Below, one piece after another: positions 1 through 6,416 of a stretch of DNA of 8,971 bases (positions within the stretch are counted from its first letter, which is position 1; each line of letters starts with the position of its first letter). The notes below the pieces were generated by a model. That model was not told the origin of the DNA. It saw only the letters and a program-made list of their open reading frames with translations, and ran no database searches. The DNA is taken from assembly GCA_002400675.1 (NCBI GenBank), contig NVQY01000065.1, positions 1-8,971 of the forward strand, given 5' to 3'. The translations under genes were made by a program, and so were the position numbers. The stretch comes from Paracoccaceae bacterium (GTDB taxonomy: Bacteria > Pseudomonadota > Alphaproteobacteria > Rhodobacterales > Rhodobacteraceae).

Positions 1-20
1 GAGATATATGACATCTCCAC
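1..20 (-). CDS. Possible first codons of an IS21-type transposase IstA (5' fragment only)
   Basis: On the minus strand a GTG at 20-18 opens a frame reading V-E-M-S-Y-I to the window edge. A GCAGG lies 9 nt upstream as a plausible ribosome binding site, and an in-frame ATG follows at 14-12. The start sits about 80 bp inside the presumed IS end, the usual place for istA, and V-E-M near the N-terminus is common in IstA proteins I recall. Only six codons are visible, so this is a positional guess. The alternative is that 1-48 is the tail of istB on the plus strand, where one frame stops at 35-37. Confidence 0.28.
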
Positions 21-48
21 GCGAATTGGCCTGCTAAATCGAAAGGGT

Positions 49-90
49 GGGTCAATATTCAACCGGCCAAATGGGTCACTTTTGAACCGG
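49..90. repeat. Two tandem terminal repeats of the IS end
   Basis: The copies are at 49-66 and 73-90, separated by 6 bp. They share GGGTCA at one end and AACCGG at the other and differ at three internal positions. In IS21-like elements such repeated terminal motifs are transposase binding sites. That role is inferred here from the family. Confidence 0.65.
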
Positions 91-98
91 CGTTGACA

Positions 99-434
99 CG
101 GTCCCGCCGCAAAGTCAGGCAGGCACAAACAACTTCAACTACAGTGCCGGCAATGCTGATTGGTGGAAAAGGACAAATTCGCAGATAGTGCAATGTGGGT
201 GCACCCCTGATCGCACCCGCCTGCATTCTTCAGGGGCAAGATGAACATCAAAGCGGGTGGAAGCGTTAACGAAAACCCGCCAGCGGCTGACATCACAAAT
301 CGGTTGGCCTCCTGTTTTGGTTTCCCGTTAATGGGCGGCCACGCTTTATCATTGCCGAGCTAACGTTGAGCCATTGTTCAGCACTTCAAAGACAGTGACA
401 ACGCGGGCCAATGGAAACGTTCGGAAAAAAGCAC
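99..434. other. Intergenic stretch between the IS end and flgI with no convincing gene
   Basis: About 336 bp lie between the IS boundary and the flgI stop codon. A plus-strand frame is open from 86 to a stop at 242-244 and could be the tail of a gene cut by the IS, but it has no recognised motif. A minus-strand frame of about 52 codons (135-293) has an AGGAGG at 313-308, 14 nt before its ATG, and no recognisable product. Short symmetries are present: the palindrome GGGTGCACCC at 197-206, the arms CCCCTGA/TCAGGGG at 204-210 and 230-236, and CGTTAACG at 264-271 inside the arms GCGGGT/ACCCGC (253-258, 275-280). None is a classical terminator. A six-T run follows the flgI stop on the minus strand, but only a 5-bp stem lies around it. 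Confidence 0.6.
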
Positions 435-1535
435 CTAGCGAACAATGAATTCCGCATGAAGCGCCCCAGCGGCTTTCAGACTTTTCAGTATGTCGATCAT
501 GTCGCGCGGGGAAACACCCAACGCATTCAGGCCGGCAACAACTTCTGATAAGGATGTCCCTTCCGGGACCTCGGCCAGCGAAATGCCCGCGTTGTCTTCG
601 ATGCTGGCCCCGGTTCGGGGAACAACGACTGTTTGCCCTTCAGCAAATGGGTTGGGTTGAACCACCAACGGGGCTTCTTCAATGCGCAGTGTCAACCCAC
701 CCTGTGACACAGCCACACGAGACAAGCGAACATCGTCACCCATCACGATGGTTCCAGAGCGTTGATCCACAACCACCCGCGCCTTTCGCTGAGGTTCGAT
801 CAGGATATTCTCGATTCGCCCAATCGCATGCGCAGTCGAGGCGGTTCCTGTGGCGGCAATGTCCAACTCGATGGTTCCAGAGTCCCGCATTATGGAAACC
901 TGCCGCCCAAATTCACGGTTGATGGCCACTTCGATTCGCCCCGCCGTGGTAAAATCAGGCTCTCTTAGGGCCAGACGAACGGTCGTGAGGGAAGACAGGT
1001 CAAATTCTATCTCCCTTTCCACACGGGCACCGGACGGGATCACACCGGATGTAGGAACGCCACGCGTGACAGAGGCAGCCTGACCTTCGGCGACAGTACC
1101 CCCTGCTAGAATTGTGCCTTGTGACACCGCGAAAATCTGCCCGTCTGCCGCGTTTAGCGGGGTCATGATCAACGTCCCGCCCATGAGGCTTTTGGAATCT
1201 CCGATGGCGGAAACGGTAACGTCAATCTGGCTGCCGACACGCGCGAATGGCGGCAAGGTGGCGGTGACCAGGACAGCCGCAACATTTTTTGGGCGAAACT
1301 GTTCGCCCGAAACGTTCACCCCCAGGCGTTCAAGAATGTTGGACATGATTTCTTCGGTAAATGGGGCGTTTCGCAAACCGTCACCGGTGCCGTTCAACCC
1401 GACGACCAATCCATATCCGACCAGATCATTGCCCCGAACGCCGTCAAATTCTACCAGATCCTTGAGGCGGATTGGCGCAGCTTGTGCCAGAAGTGGCAAA
1501 AGCACCATAACAAGAACAATTTTCCATATTTTCAT
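435..1535 (-). CDS. flgI: Flagellar P-ring protein FlgI
   Basis: FlgI is the subunit of the flagellar P ring, which surrounds the rod in the peptidoglycan layer of Gram-negative bacteria. The 366-residue product has the usual FlgI length. A Sec signal peptide occupies residues 1-19: MKIWK, a hydrophobic core, then A-Q-A before A20-P21. The mature N-terminus carries the family block IRLKDLVEFDGVRGNDLVGYG followed by the LVVGLNGTGDG stretch. The C-terminus has SPRDMIDILKSLKAAGALHA, the conserved end of the family. The ATG overlaps the flgL stop in an ATGA (1532-1535) and has no good Shine-Dalgarno of its own, so translation is probably coupled to flgL. It is the last gene of the run, stopping with TAG at 437-435. 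No flagellar gene follows before the IS end. Confidence 0.97.
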   Translation of the reverse strand: MKIWKIVLVMVLLPLLAQAAPIRLKDLVEFDGVRGNDLVGYGLVVGLNGTGDGLRNAPFTEEIMSNILERLGVNVSGEQFRPKNVAAVLVTATLPPFARVGSQIDVTVSAIGDSKSLMGGTLIMTPLNAADGQIFAVSQGTILAGGTVAEGQAASVTRGVPTSGVIPSGARVEREIEFDLSSLTTVRLALREPDFTTAGRIEVAINREFGRQVSIMRDSGTIELDIAATGTASTAHAIGRIENILIEPQRKARVVVDQRSGTIVMGDDVRLSRVAVSQGGLTLRIEEAPLVVQPNPFAEGQTVVVPRTGASIEDNAGISLAEVPEGTSLSEVVAGLNALGVSPRDMIDILKSLKAAGALHAEFIVR

Positions 1536-2539
1536 TTCAGAAAGCTCAGCAATGACAGGCGCGACGCACGCGCGGTTACGGTGTATAGGCTTTCCAACTG
1601 GAACTGGACTTCTTCCAGCCGGCTGGCCGTTTCATATGGGTCCGCCGCAAGCAACTCGTTACGGGCGAATTCCAAGCTGGTTCGGGCGGCAGATGTGCGC
1701 GAACTGGCGACCTCAATCCGTGATTGCGCATACCCCATTTCGGCTCTCAAGCCGGTCAGGCTTCGATCATCGTTCAACAACCCTTCGCCTGCGGCTTTGA
1801 GAAGGGCGTTTTCTGCCGCCGCATCAAGGCCAAGATCCGGGTCGGTTGCAAGCGCAGCAACGGCGGCATTTCGCAGAATGCCTCGAAATTCGGCGTCATC
1901 GGCGCGTAGGGATAGGGTGACCATCTCATTCGTACCGACCTGGATCGGTGCAAGGGATTGATCCGATCCGGTGTACATCGTCGCCTTGAAGCCACCGCCA
2001 TCCGCAAACCAATCATCGACGGCTTGCAGGATATCACTGGTCAGCACCATGCCGGACACTTCGGTTTTTAGCGCCGCGATCAACGTTTCGGAAGAGGCCA
2101 TGGGGCTAGTGTCGGTGGCGGTTCCCGCAAACAGGCTGCGCCCGCCGATAGATCCGTTCAGTGACGATAATACGGTGTCCAGCCCTGATCGTGCTTGTTG
2201 GCCCAGTTGGTCACGAGCGGTATCGATGTTGGTAGGGTTGATGGTCAACAGGTCAGTCCCAAGAGATGTGGCCACCCCTTGTATTCGCTCAAGGCCAAGC
2301 TGTGCCGTATCGCTGAACAAGGCGGCCTCAGTCGCGACCACGGCATATCCACCAAGTCTGGACAGGTTGTGGTCAATATCCGTCAAATAGGCATAATCGC
2401 CTTTCAGTCGGCCGGATACATCGGAGGTTTGCCCGCTGGCCAGTTCATTGCTAAGCGTGGTCATTGAAGATTTGAGCGCGGCGCTGCGGGTTCGCAAAAC
2501 TAGGCTATGGGCCATGTCGCCTATGGAAGTTGTCATCAT
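1532..2539 (-). CDS. flgL: Flagellar hook-filament junction protein FlgL (HAP3)
   Basis: FlgL joins the hook, through FlgK, to the flagellin filament and is exported by the flagellar type III system. The N-terminal 100 or so residues form a flagellin-like D0/D1 helix region (S-L-V-L-R-T-R, then L-S-N-E-L-A-S-G, then T-D-I-D-H-N-L). The last 75 or so residues form the matching C-terminal helix, with R-I-E-V-A, E-L-L-A-A-D-P-Y-E-T and Q-L-E-S-L-Y-T-V-T-A. At 335 aa it is close to the usual FlgL length. I chose ATG 2539-2537 because GAGGA at 2551-2547 lies 7 nt upstream. A TTG at 2545 would be only 1 nt from that site and would add just two residues. The start is 2 nt past the flgK stop, and the end overlaps flgI by 4 nt. 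Confidence 0.93.
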   Translation of the reverse strand: MMTTSIGDMAHSLVLRTRSAALKSSMTTLSNELASGQTSDVSGRLKGDYAYLTDIDHNLSRLGGYAVVATEAALFSDTAQLGLERIQGVATSLGTDLLTINPTNIDTARDQLGQQARSGLDTVLSSLNGSIGGRSLFAGTATDTSPMASSETLIAALKTEVSGMVLTSDILQAVDDWFADGGGFKATMYTGSDQSLAPIQVGTNEMVTLSLRADDAEFRGILRNAAVAALATDPDLGLDAAAENALLKAAGEGLLNDDRSLTGLRAEMGYAQSRIEVASSRTSAARTSLEFARNELLAADPYETASRLEEVQFQLESLYTVTARASRLSLLSFLK

Positions 2540-2541
2540 CT

Positions 2542-3990
2542 TCAAATCCTCAAAAGAGTTTGCATCATTTCATCGGCAACCTTGATCATCCGCGCGTTTG
2601 CGGCATATGCCTGTTCGACAAGCATCAGGGTTTGCAATTCTGCGTCAGTATCAACACCTTGCGCCAGATCGATCCGGGTAAGTTCGGTCATGCTGGCGGC
2701 GGCAAAGCTAAGCACGCGATCGGATTCATTGGCATTTTGCGCGGCGCGAGACATCAGGCTGGAGCCTATCCCGACCAAGGTCAACTGACTCGTGCCAAAG
2801 CTTGTTGAACCCGGGGTCCTGCGTTCTGACAGGATTGCGGTAAATGCTTGAAGTTGACGGGCTTCGCCGGGTTCGCCCGGCGTGCCAGCCCCAAGACCTG
2901 CCCGCAACCGCCAGCTTTGGCCGCCCTGATCCGGATCGACAACGCTGTTCAACGACAACCTTCCGGCCAGCCCAACTTCGTTTGCGATATCAAATATCGC
3001 CCCGTTGTCAGTGAATAGCCCGGGATCGCCCGCCGCTGTGGTCGGGTCGAGTGTTGGGGTCTCAAAACGTTCCATCAAATCGCGGGCGACCGCATCCAGA
3101 TCGGTTTGGGCCGACACGGCAAGTTCGTCGCGGATTTTGAACTGGGCGGATAGGGTGCCGCCTTTCAATGTGCTGTTTCGGCTGTCGGTTCGGACGGGTA
3201 TCCCGTTGATTTCCAACCCCGACAAGGCCCCATTTTCGATGGTCATCTCGGGCATCGTGTCGCGCACCGGCGTAAAGCCGAGAGTGGCCGCAGACCCGTC
3301 GAGCAGTATCGCCCCGCCGTCGGTATAGAGCGCAACTTTACCATGATCGCGTTCAACCACATTCACCGGCACGATCTGGTTGATGCCGTCAATAAGCTTC
3401 TGCCGCTGGTCCAGCAGACCGGCAGTTTCCCCGCCACTTGAGGATGTTGAGGCAATTTTCGTGTTGATGTCCTTGAGGCTTTGCAAGGATTGATTCAGCT
3501 GGTCGATCTGAGATGCGATGGCATTGTCAGCCTGTGATCGCATCGTTCGCAACCCTTCTGACGCGGCTGAAATTCCCCGGGCAAGGTCCTTTGCCCGGGA
3601 AGTCACCGTATTCAACCGCTGAGGCGACTGTGGTTGGCTTGCCGCCTCGATCAGGCTGGTTTCGAAATCAGCTATGCGCATGCTGATGGATCCCGGATCG
3701 GTAGCATTTCCAACCAGCCCGGCATACCGGGTTTGAAAACCAGCTACCGTTTCGGCGGCACCATAGTCGGATTCGGACTGGCGCCGGTTGGCGATGATGC
3801 CGGGGTCCGCATGACGTTGTACGCCAAGAATGCGCACCCCGGGGGCAACCGTATTTGACCCGACGTTCAGGGACCGCCGGGCATATCCGACGGTTTGCGC
3901 ATTGGCGATATTCTCGGATACGATTTCGGCGGCGCGGCTGGCGGCGGTTAGCCCGCTTATGGCGCTGTTGAAAGCGGCGGAAATACTCAT
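2542..3990 (-). CDS. flgK: Flagellar hook-associated protein FlgK (HAP1)
   Basis: FlgK forms the first layer of the hook-filament junction at the hook tip. At 482 aa it is shorter than the enterobacterial protein (about 550 aa), mainly through a smaller variable middle. The N-terminus (1-60) is a basal-body-rod-type helix with the signature N-I-A-N-A-Q-T-V-G-Y-A-R-R at 27-39. A long heptad-like helical region follows at about 100-200 (S-Q-I-D-Q-L-N-Q-S-L-Q-S-L). The last 47 residues form the closing D0 helix, with E-L-Q-T-L-M-L-V-E-Q-A-Y-A-A-N-A-R-M-I. The ATG at 3990 has AGGAG 8 nt upstream. It lies 39 nt downstream of flgE and 2 nt upstream of flgL, which fits co-transcription and ordered hook-cap assembly. 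Confidence 0.96.
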   Translation of the reverse strand: MSISAAFNSAISGLTAASRAAEIVSENIANAQTVGYARRSLNVGSNTVAPGVRILGVQRHADPGIIANRRQSESDYGAAETVAGFQTRYAGLVGNATDPGSISMRIADFETSLIEAASQPQSPQRLNTVTSRAKDLARGISAASEGLRTMRSQADNAIASQIDQLNQSLQSLKDINTKIASTSSSGGETAGLLDQRQKLIDGINQIVPVNVVERDHGKVALYTDGGAILLDGSAATLGFTPVRDTMPEMTIENGALSGLEINGIPVRTDSRNSTLKGGTLSAQFKIRDELAVSAQTDLDAVARDLMERFETPTLDPTTAAGDPGLFTDNGAIFDIANEVGLAGRLSLNSVVDPDQGGQSWRLRAGLGAGTPGEPGEARQLQAFTAILSERRTPGSTSFGTSQLTLVGIGSSLMSRAAQNANESDRVLSFAAASMTELTRIDLAQGVDTDAELQTLMLVEQAYAANARMIKVADEMMQTLLRI

Positions 3991-4029
3991 GATGGCAACT
4001 CCTGCAGTCAGATTCCGGGATCAGGTCGA

Positions 4030-5331
4030 TCAGCGTTTGATGTTGGTGGTTTCCTGCAACATCTCGTCCACGGTCTGAATCACCTTGGCGTTTGACGAAT
4101 AGGCGCGCTGTGTCTGGATCATCGCGGTCAGTTCGCCGGCAACATCGGTGGCGGATTCCTCGCGGGCGTAGGCCACCACATCACCGGTCGGGCCTTCACT
4201 GGCGTTCCACAGGAAATACGACCCGCTTTCAGGGGAAGGTTTGTACGTTTGCTGATCCATCGCGACCATGCCGTTTGGATTGGGCAGGTCAACCAGCGGC
4301 ACCTGATAGATCGTGCGGGTTATGCCGGTGTCAAAGAATGCGTGCACGAAGCCATTTGCATCAACTTCCACGCTGGTCATGTTGCCAACAGGCGTGCCGT
4401 CCTTGGAAATGGATACCGGCGCAAAGCGATCTGAAAGCTGGGTAATCCCATCGCTTTCACCGATCTTGCCAATGCTGACCTCTATCGGGCCCCCGGCAAC
4501 GGTGATAATCATCGCCCCAGTAACGGGATCATAAGTCCCCCCGGTCGTGGACGTTACAGATAGCAAAGTACCGCCTGACGCGCGGCTTTCATCGAATGTC
4601 ATGGTGTATTCGCCGACAATCGCATCGGCGGACCCTGTGTCGCGCAGGATCATCGTCCATTCATTCGACGCCCCGCTGGCCGGAACGGTGGGAACGAATT
4701 CGACCTTGATTCCTTCCGATTTACCCAGATTATCGAAATATTCCACCGAAAGTTCTTGCGTGTCGCCCGCGGCGTCAAATTCGGTATCGGTGGCCGGCAA
4801 GTTGACCCCAAGGTTCATTTTGGTGGTCGGTTCGCCTGTGAACTGGTTCACATTGATCTGCACCGGTTCAAGACCATCTGCGGTGTCACGCGGATAGCTG
4901 GGAATCGACCCATCAGGCAGGGCGGGCCAGCCCAACAGGACCAGCCCGGATTCGGAGGTCAAATAGCCGTTGGCATCAGTTCGGAAGGACCCGGTTGTCG
5001 CCAACAGCATTTCAGGCGTGCCGTTGCCTGAAATCACCTGAGACGCCTTTGCCACAGGCAGCATGCCCCGGCCACGAACCGCCAGATCGGTGGGGTTTGA
5101 TGTGGAAACCAACGGCCCGCGTTGGTCGATCAGACGTTGTGTCGTCGATCGTACCCCACCCGCCGAATAGGTGCCACCGGACGAAGATATGACCATTGAA
5201 TGGAAATCTGTCTGGACACGTTTGTACCCGTAAGTCGACGAGTTCGCGATGTTGTCGGAAATGGAGGCCAGACGGCTGGCATTTGCGGTAAGCCCCGCAA
5301 TCCCGGCATTAAGCGAAGAGGAAATGGTCAT
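4030..5331 (-). CDS. flgE: Flagellar hook protein FlgE
   Basis: FlgE polymerises into the flagellar hook, the universal joint between rod and filament. The N-terminus (1-45) has the rod/hook D0 helix and the signature D-N-I-A-N-S-S-T-Y-G-Y-K-R at 26-38. T-D-L-A-V-R-G-R-G-M at 81-90 matches the usual 'DLAI-G-GFF' segment, with Met-Leu in place of the aromatic pair. The last 40 residues are the closing helix (L-T-A-M-I-Q-T-Q-R-A-Y-S-S-N-A-K-V-I-Q-T). At 433 aa it has normal hook-protein size. I prefer ATG 5331-5329 because AAAGG lies 7 nt upstream and the protein then begins MTISSSLNAG as in relatives. Upstream starts at 5355 (TTG) and 5352 (ATG) lack a good site and lie inside an inverted repeat. 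A 103-bp gap from motB with a CtrA-like box suggests a promoter of its own. Confidence 0.95.
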   Translation of the reverse strand: MTISSSLNAGIAGLTANASRLASISDNIANSSTYGYKRVQTDFHSMVISSSGGTYSAGGVRSTTQRLIDQRGPLVSTSNPTDLAVRGRGMLPVAKASQVISGNGTPEMLLATTGSFRTDANGYLTSESGLVLLGWPALPDGSIPSYPRDTADGLEPVQINVNQFTGEPTTKMNLGVNLPATDTEFDAAGDTQELSVEYFDNLGKSEGIKVEFVPTVPASGASNEWTMILRDTGSADAIVGEYTMTFDESRASGGTLLSVTSTTGGTYDPVTGAMIITVAGGPIEVSIGKIGESDGITQLSDRFAPVSISKDGTPVGNMTSVEVDANGFVHAFFDTGITRTIYQVPLVDLPNPNGMVAMDQQTYKPSPESGSYFLWNASEGPTGDVVAYAREESATDVAGELTAMIQTQRAYSSNAKVIQTVDEMLQETTNIKR

Positions 5332-5346
5332 GAACGCGCCTTTCTG

Positions 5347-5373
5347 CTGCATCAATGTAAGTTCTTGATGCAG
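5347..5373 (-). promoter_or_regulatory. Perfect 9-bp inverted repeat in the flgE leader, next to the ribosome binding site
   Basis: The arms CTGCATCAA (5347-5355) and TTGATGCAG (5365-5373) are exact reverse complements around a 9-nt loop. In flgE mRNA the hairpin would end 3 nt before the AAAGG ribosome binding site (5343-5339). A further direct copy of TGATGCAG is at 5427-5434, across the motB stop codon. It could be an RNA element affecting translation or a protein operator, and the sequence does not decide between them. Confidence 0.45.
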
Positions 5374-5391
5374 ACCCTAGCGCCCTCTGAC

Positions 5392-5407
5392 TTAACACCA
5401 GGCTAAC
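5392..5407. promoter_or_regulatory. CtrA-like box upstream of flgE (TTAAC-N6-CTAAC)
   Basis: TTAA at 5392-5395 and CTAAC at 5403-5407 are separated by 7 bp. This matches the alphaproteobacterial CtrA site TTAA-N7-TTAAC with one mismatch. It lies about 60 bp before the chosen flgE start. CtrA controls flagellar genes in Rhodobacterales, so the location fits. The identical arrangement recurs before motB. Binding itself is inferred. Confidence 0.5.
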
Positions 5408-5434
5408 GTCTAAAATCTTTTCTATCTGATGCAG

Positions 5435-6271
5435 TCAATTTCGTAGCAAGATCACCTCGACCCGGTTGTTGCGGACGTCCATCGGGTTCTTGGCAACAGG
5501 CTTGCGATCAGCATGCCCGGTGACCCGGCGAACGCGCTCAGCATCCAGCCCGGACCCTTCCAGCAGACTCCGCATGCGGCTGGCCCGTGCGGTCGACAAT
5601 TCCCATACAGGGTTGTTCGCCAGCACCACCGGACGGGCGCGAATGTACCCACCTAGCGCCACATTGTTGGTGACCTTGCCGATCACCCGGGCGATCATCC
5701 GCGTAAGATCGCGCAGCATCGGAGTTGGCTTTGCACTGTCCTTATCGAACAGCGGAACACCCGGAGTCGCAAACAGTTCAATGATCAACCCTTCGTCGGT
5801 AACGCGGGTGACAATATGCTTGAGAGCCTCATCCGTAACCAGGCTTTCGCCGCCCCGGCCCATCAATTTCGCCTCTAACGAGGTGAAATCCCGGTTTGCG
5901 CGGTCGCGCTGATTCTGTTGATCAACACCGGTCGTGCCCCGCGATTGACGCGCTTTGGTCGGGTTCTGGTTTGTGGCCCCCGACCCTTCGTCCTTCAACG
6001 TGTCCTCGGTGTACATGCTGGCCCCACCAAACGCCCCATCCCCGCCCCCCGACATCCGGGTAATCGGGATTGACGGCGAAAAGTAGTCTGACAGTCCTTT
6101 TCGTTGTTTTTCAGTCGTCGCGTTCAACAGCCACATCAACAGGAAAAATGCCATCATTGCAGTGACAAAGTCCGCATACGCGACCTTCCAGGCACCACCA
6201 TGATGGCCGCCACTGACGATAATCTTTTTCCGTTTGATGATGACTGGCGCGACATTAGTCGACGCACCCAT
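5435..6271 (-). CDS. motB: Flagellar motor stator protein MotB
   Basis: MotB pairs with MotA as the proton-driven stator and anchors it to peptidoglycan. With ATG 6271 (AGGTG 6 nt upstream) it has 278 aa. A GTG at 6280 would add three residues and is also possible. A basic cytoplasmic head (K-R-K-K, then G-G-A-W-K-V-A) leads into one membrane helix at about 32-51. It contains Y-A-D-F-V-T-A-M-M-A-F-F-L-L-M-W-L-L with the proton-carrying Asp34, followed by the plug-like N-A-T-T-E-K-Q-R. A low-complexity linker precedes an OmpA-like domain at about 160-278: W-E-L-S-x-x-R-A, G-L-D-A-E-R-V-R-R-V, and N-N-R-V-E-V at 268-273. The usual GHTD segment reads G-G-Y-I-R-A-R-P (207-214). No motA lies in the window. 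Confidence 0.94.
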   Translation of the reverse strand: MGASTNVAPVIIKRKKIIVSGGHHGGAWKVAYADFVTAMMAFFLLMWLLNATTEKQRKGLSDYFSPSIPITRMSGGGDGAFGGASMYTEDTLKDEGSGATNQNPTKARQSRGTTGVDQQNQRDRANRDFTSLEAKLMGRGGESLVTDEALKHIVTRVTDEGLIIELFATPGVPLFDKDSAKPTPMLRDLTRMIARVIGKVTNNVALGGYIRARPVVLANNPVWELSTARASRMRSLLEGSGLDAERVRRVTGHADRKPVAKNPMDVRNNRVEVILLRN

Positions 6272-6317
6272 CTCACTCACCTATTGTTCACCCACCTTCG
6301 GGATAACAGACAGGGTG

Positions 6318-6333
6318 TTAACAGAGCTCTAAC
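6318..6333. promoter_or_regulatory. CtrA-like box upstream of motB (TTAAC-N6-CTAAC)
   Basis: TTAA at 6318-6321 and CTAAC at 6329-6333 are separated by 7 bp, one mismatch from TTAA-N7-TTAAC. The box is 46 bp upstream of the chosen motB ATG. Downstream on the minus strand TGTTAT (6308-6303) could serve as a -10 element. The box has the same half-sites and spacing as the one before flgE. This is the likely promoter region of the motB-flgI run. Confidence 0.5.
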
Positions 6334-6349
6334 AGGTAAGATTGTCGGC

Positions 6350-6389
6350 AAAAGGGGGCGGGAAAACCAGCGTACCAGCCCCCCCCGCC
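6350..6389 (-). terminator. Weak candidate terminator after the acyl-CoA ligase gene
   Basis: Read on the minus strand, a G-rich arm containing GGCGGG (6389-6384) can pair with CCCGCC (6362-6357), and a four-T run follows at 6353-6350. The loop is about 21 nt and the stem only 6 bp, although the flanking G and C runs (eight C on the plus strand at 6379-6386) allow other pairings. It lies 28 bp past the ligase stop, a sensible place for a terminator. Confidence 0.33.
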
Positions 6390-6416
6390 AACCAGATTCA
6401 CAGCGTCGAATGCGCC

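Larger units (their letters stand above)
1..98 (-). mobile_element. Terminus of an IS21-family-like insertion sequence (partial, runs off the window)
   Basis: Two tandem 18-bp repeats of the form GGGTCA-n-T-n-TT-n-AACCGG lie at 49-66 and 73-90 (15 of 18 identical, 24-bp period). They are followed by CGTTGACA ending at 98. Read from the other strand the element begins TGTCAACGCCGGTTC. Multiple short terminal repeats and a 5'-TG...CA-3' boundary are typical of IS21-family ends, and this motif resembles ends I recall for that family. The body of the element would lie to the left, outside the window. A possible istA start on the minus strand (1-20) would make this the left end. The target-site duplication cannot be tested because the other end is absent. 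An IS fragment or a solo end is also possible. Confidence 0.6.

Noticed and set aside
197..280. Several short palindromes and hairpins in the post-flgI gap as an attachment site or origin
   Set aside because: The symmetries are short, unrelated to each other and lack the iterated pattern of an origin or a tRNA-linked attachment site.
419..443. Terminator directly after flgI
   Set aside because: There is a six-T run on the minus strand, but the only stem (GTTCG/CGAAC) is 5 bp and has the T run in its loop, so it is not a proper intrinsic terminator.
1114..1961. Plus-strand frames across the flgI/flgL junction (1114-1800, 1482-1961)
   Set aside because: They are antisense to two clear flagellar genes and have low-complexity, Arg/Ser-rich translations typical of shadow frames.
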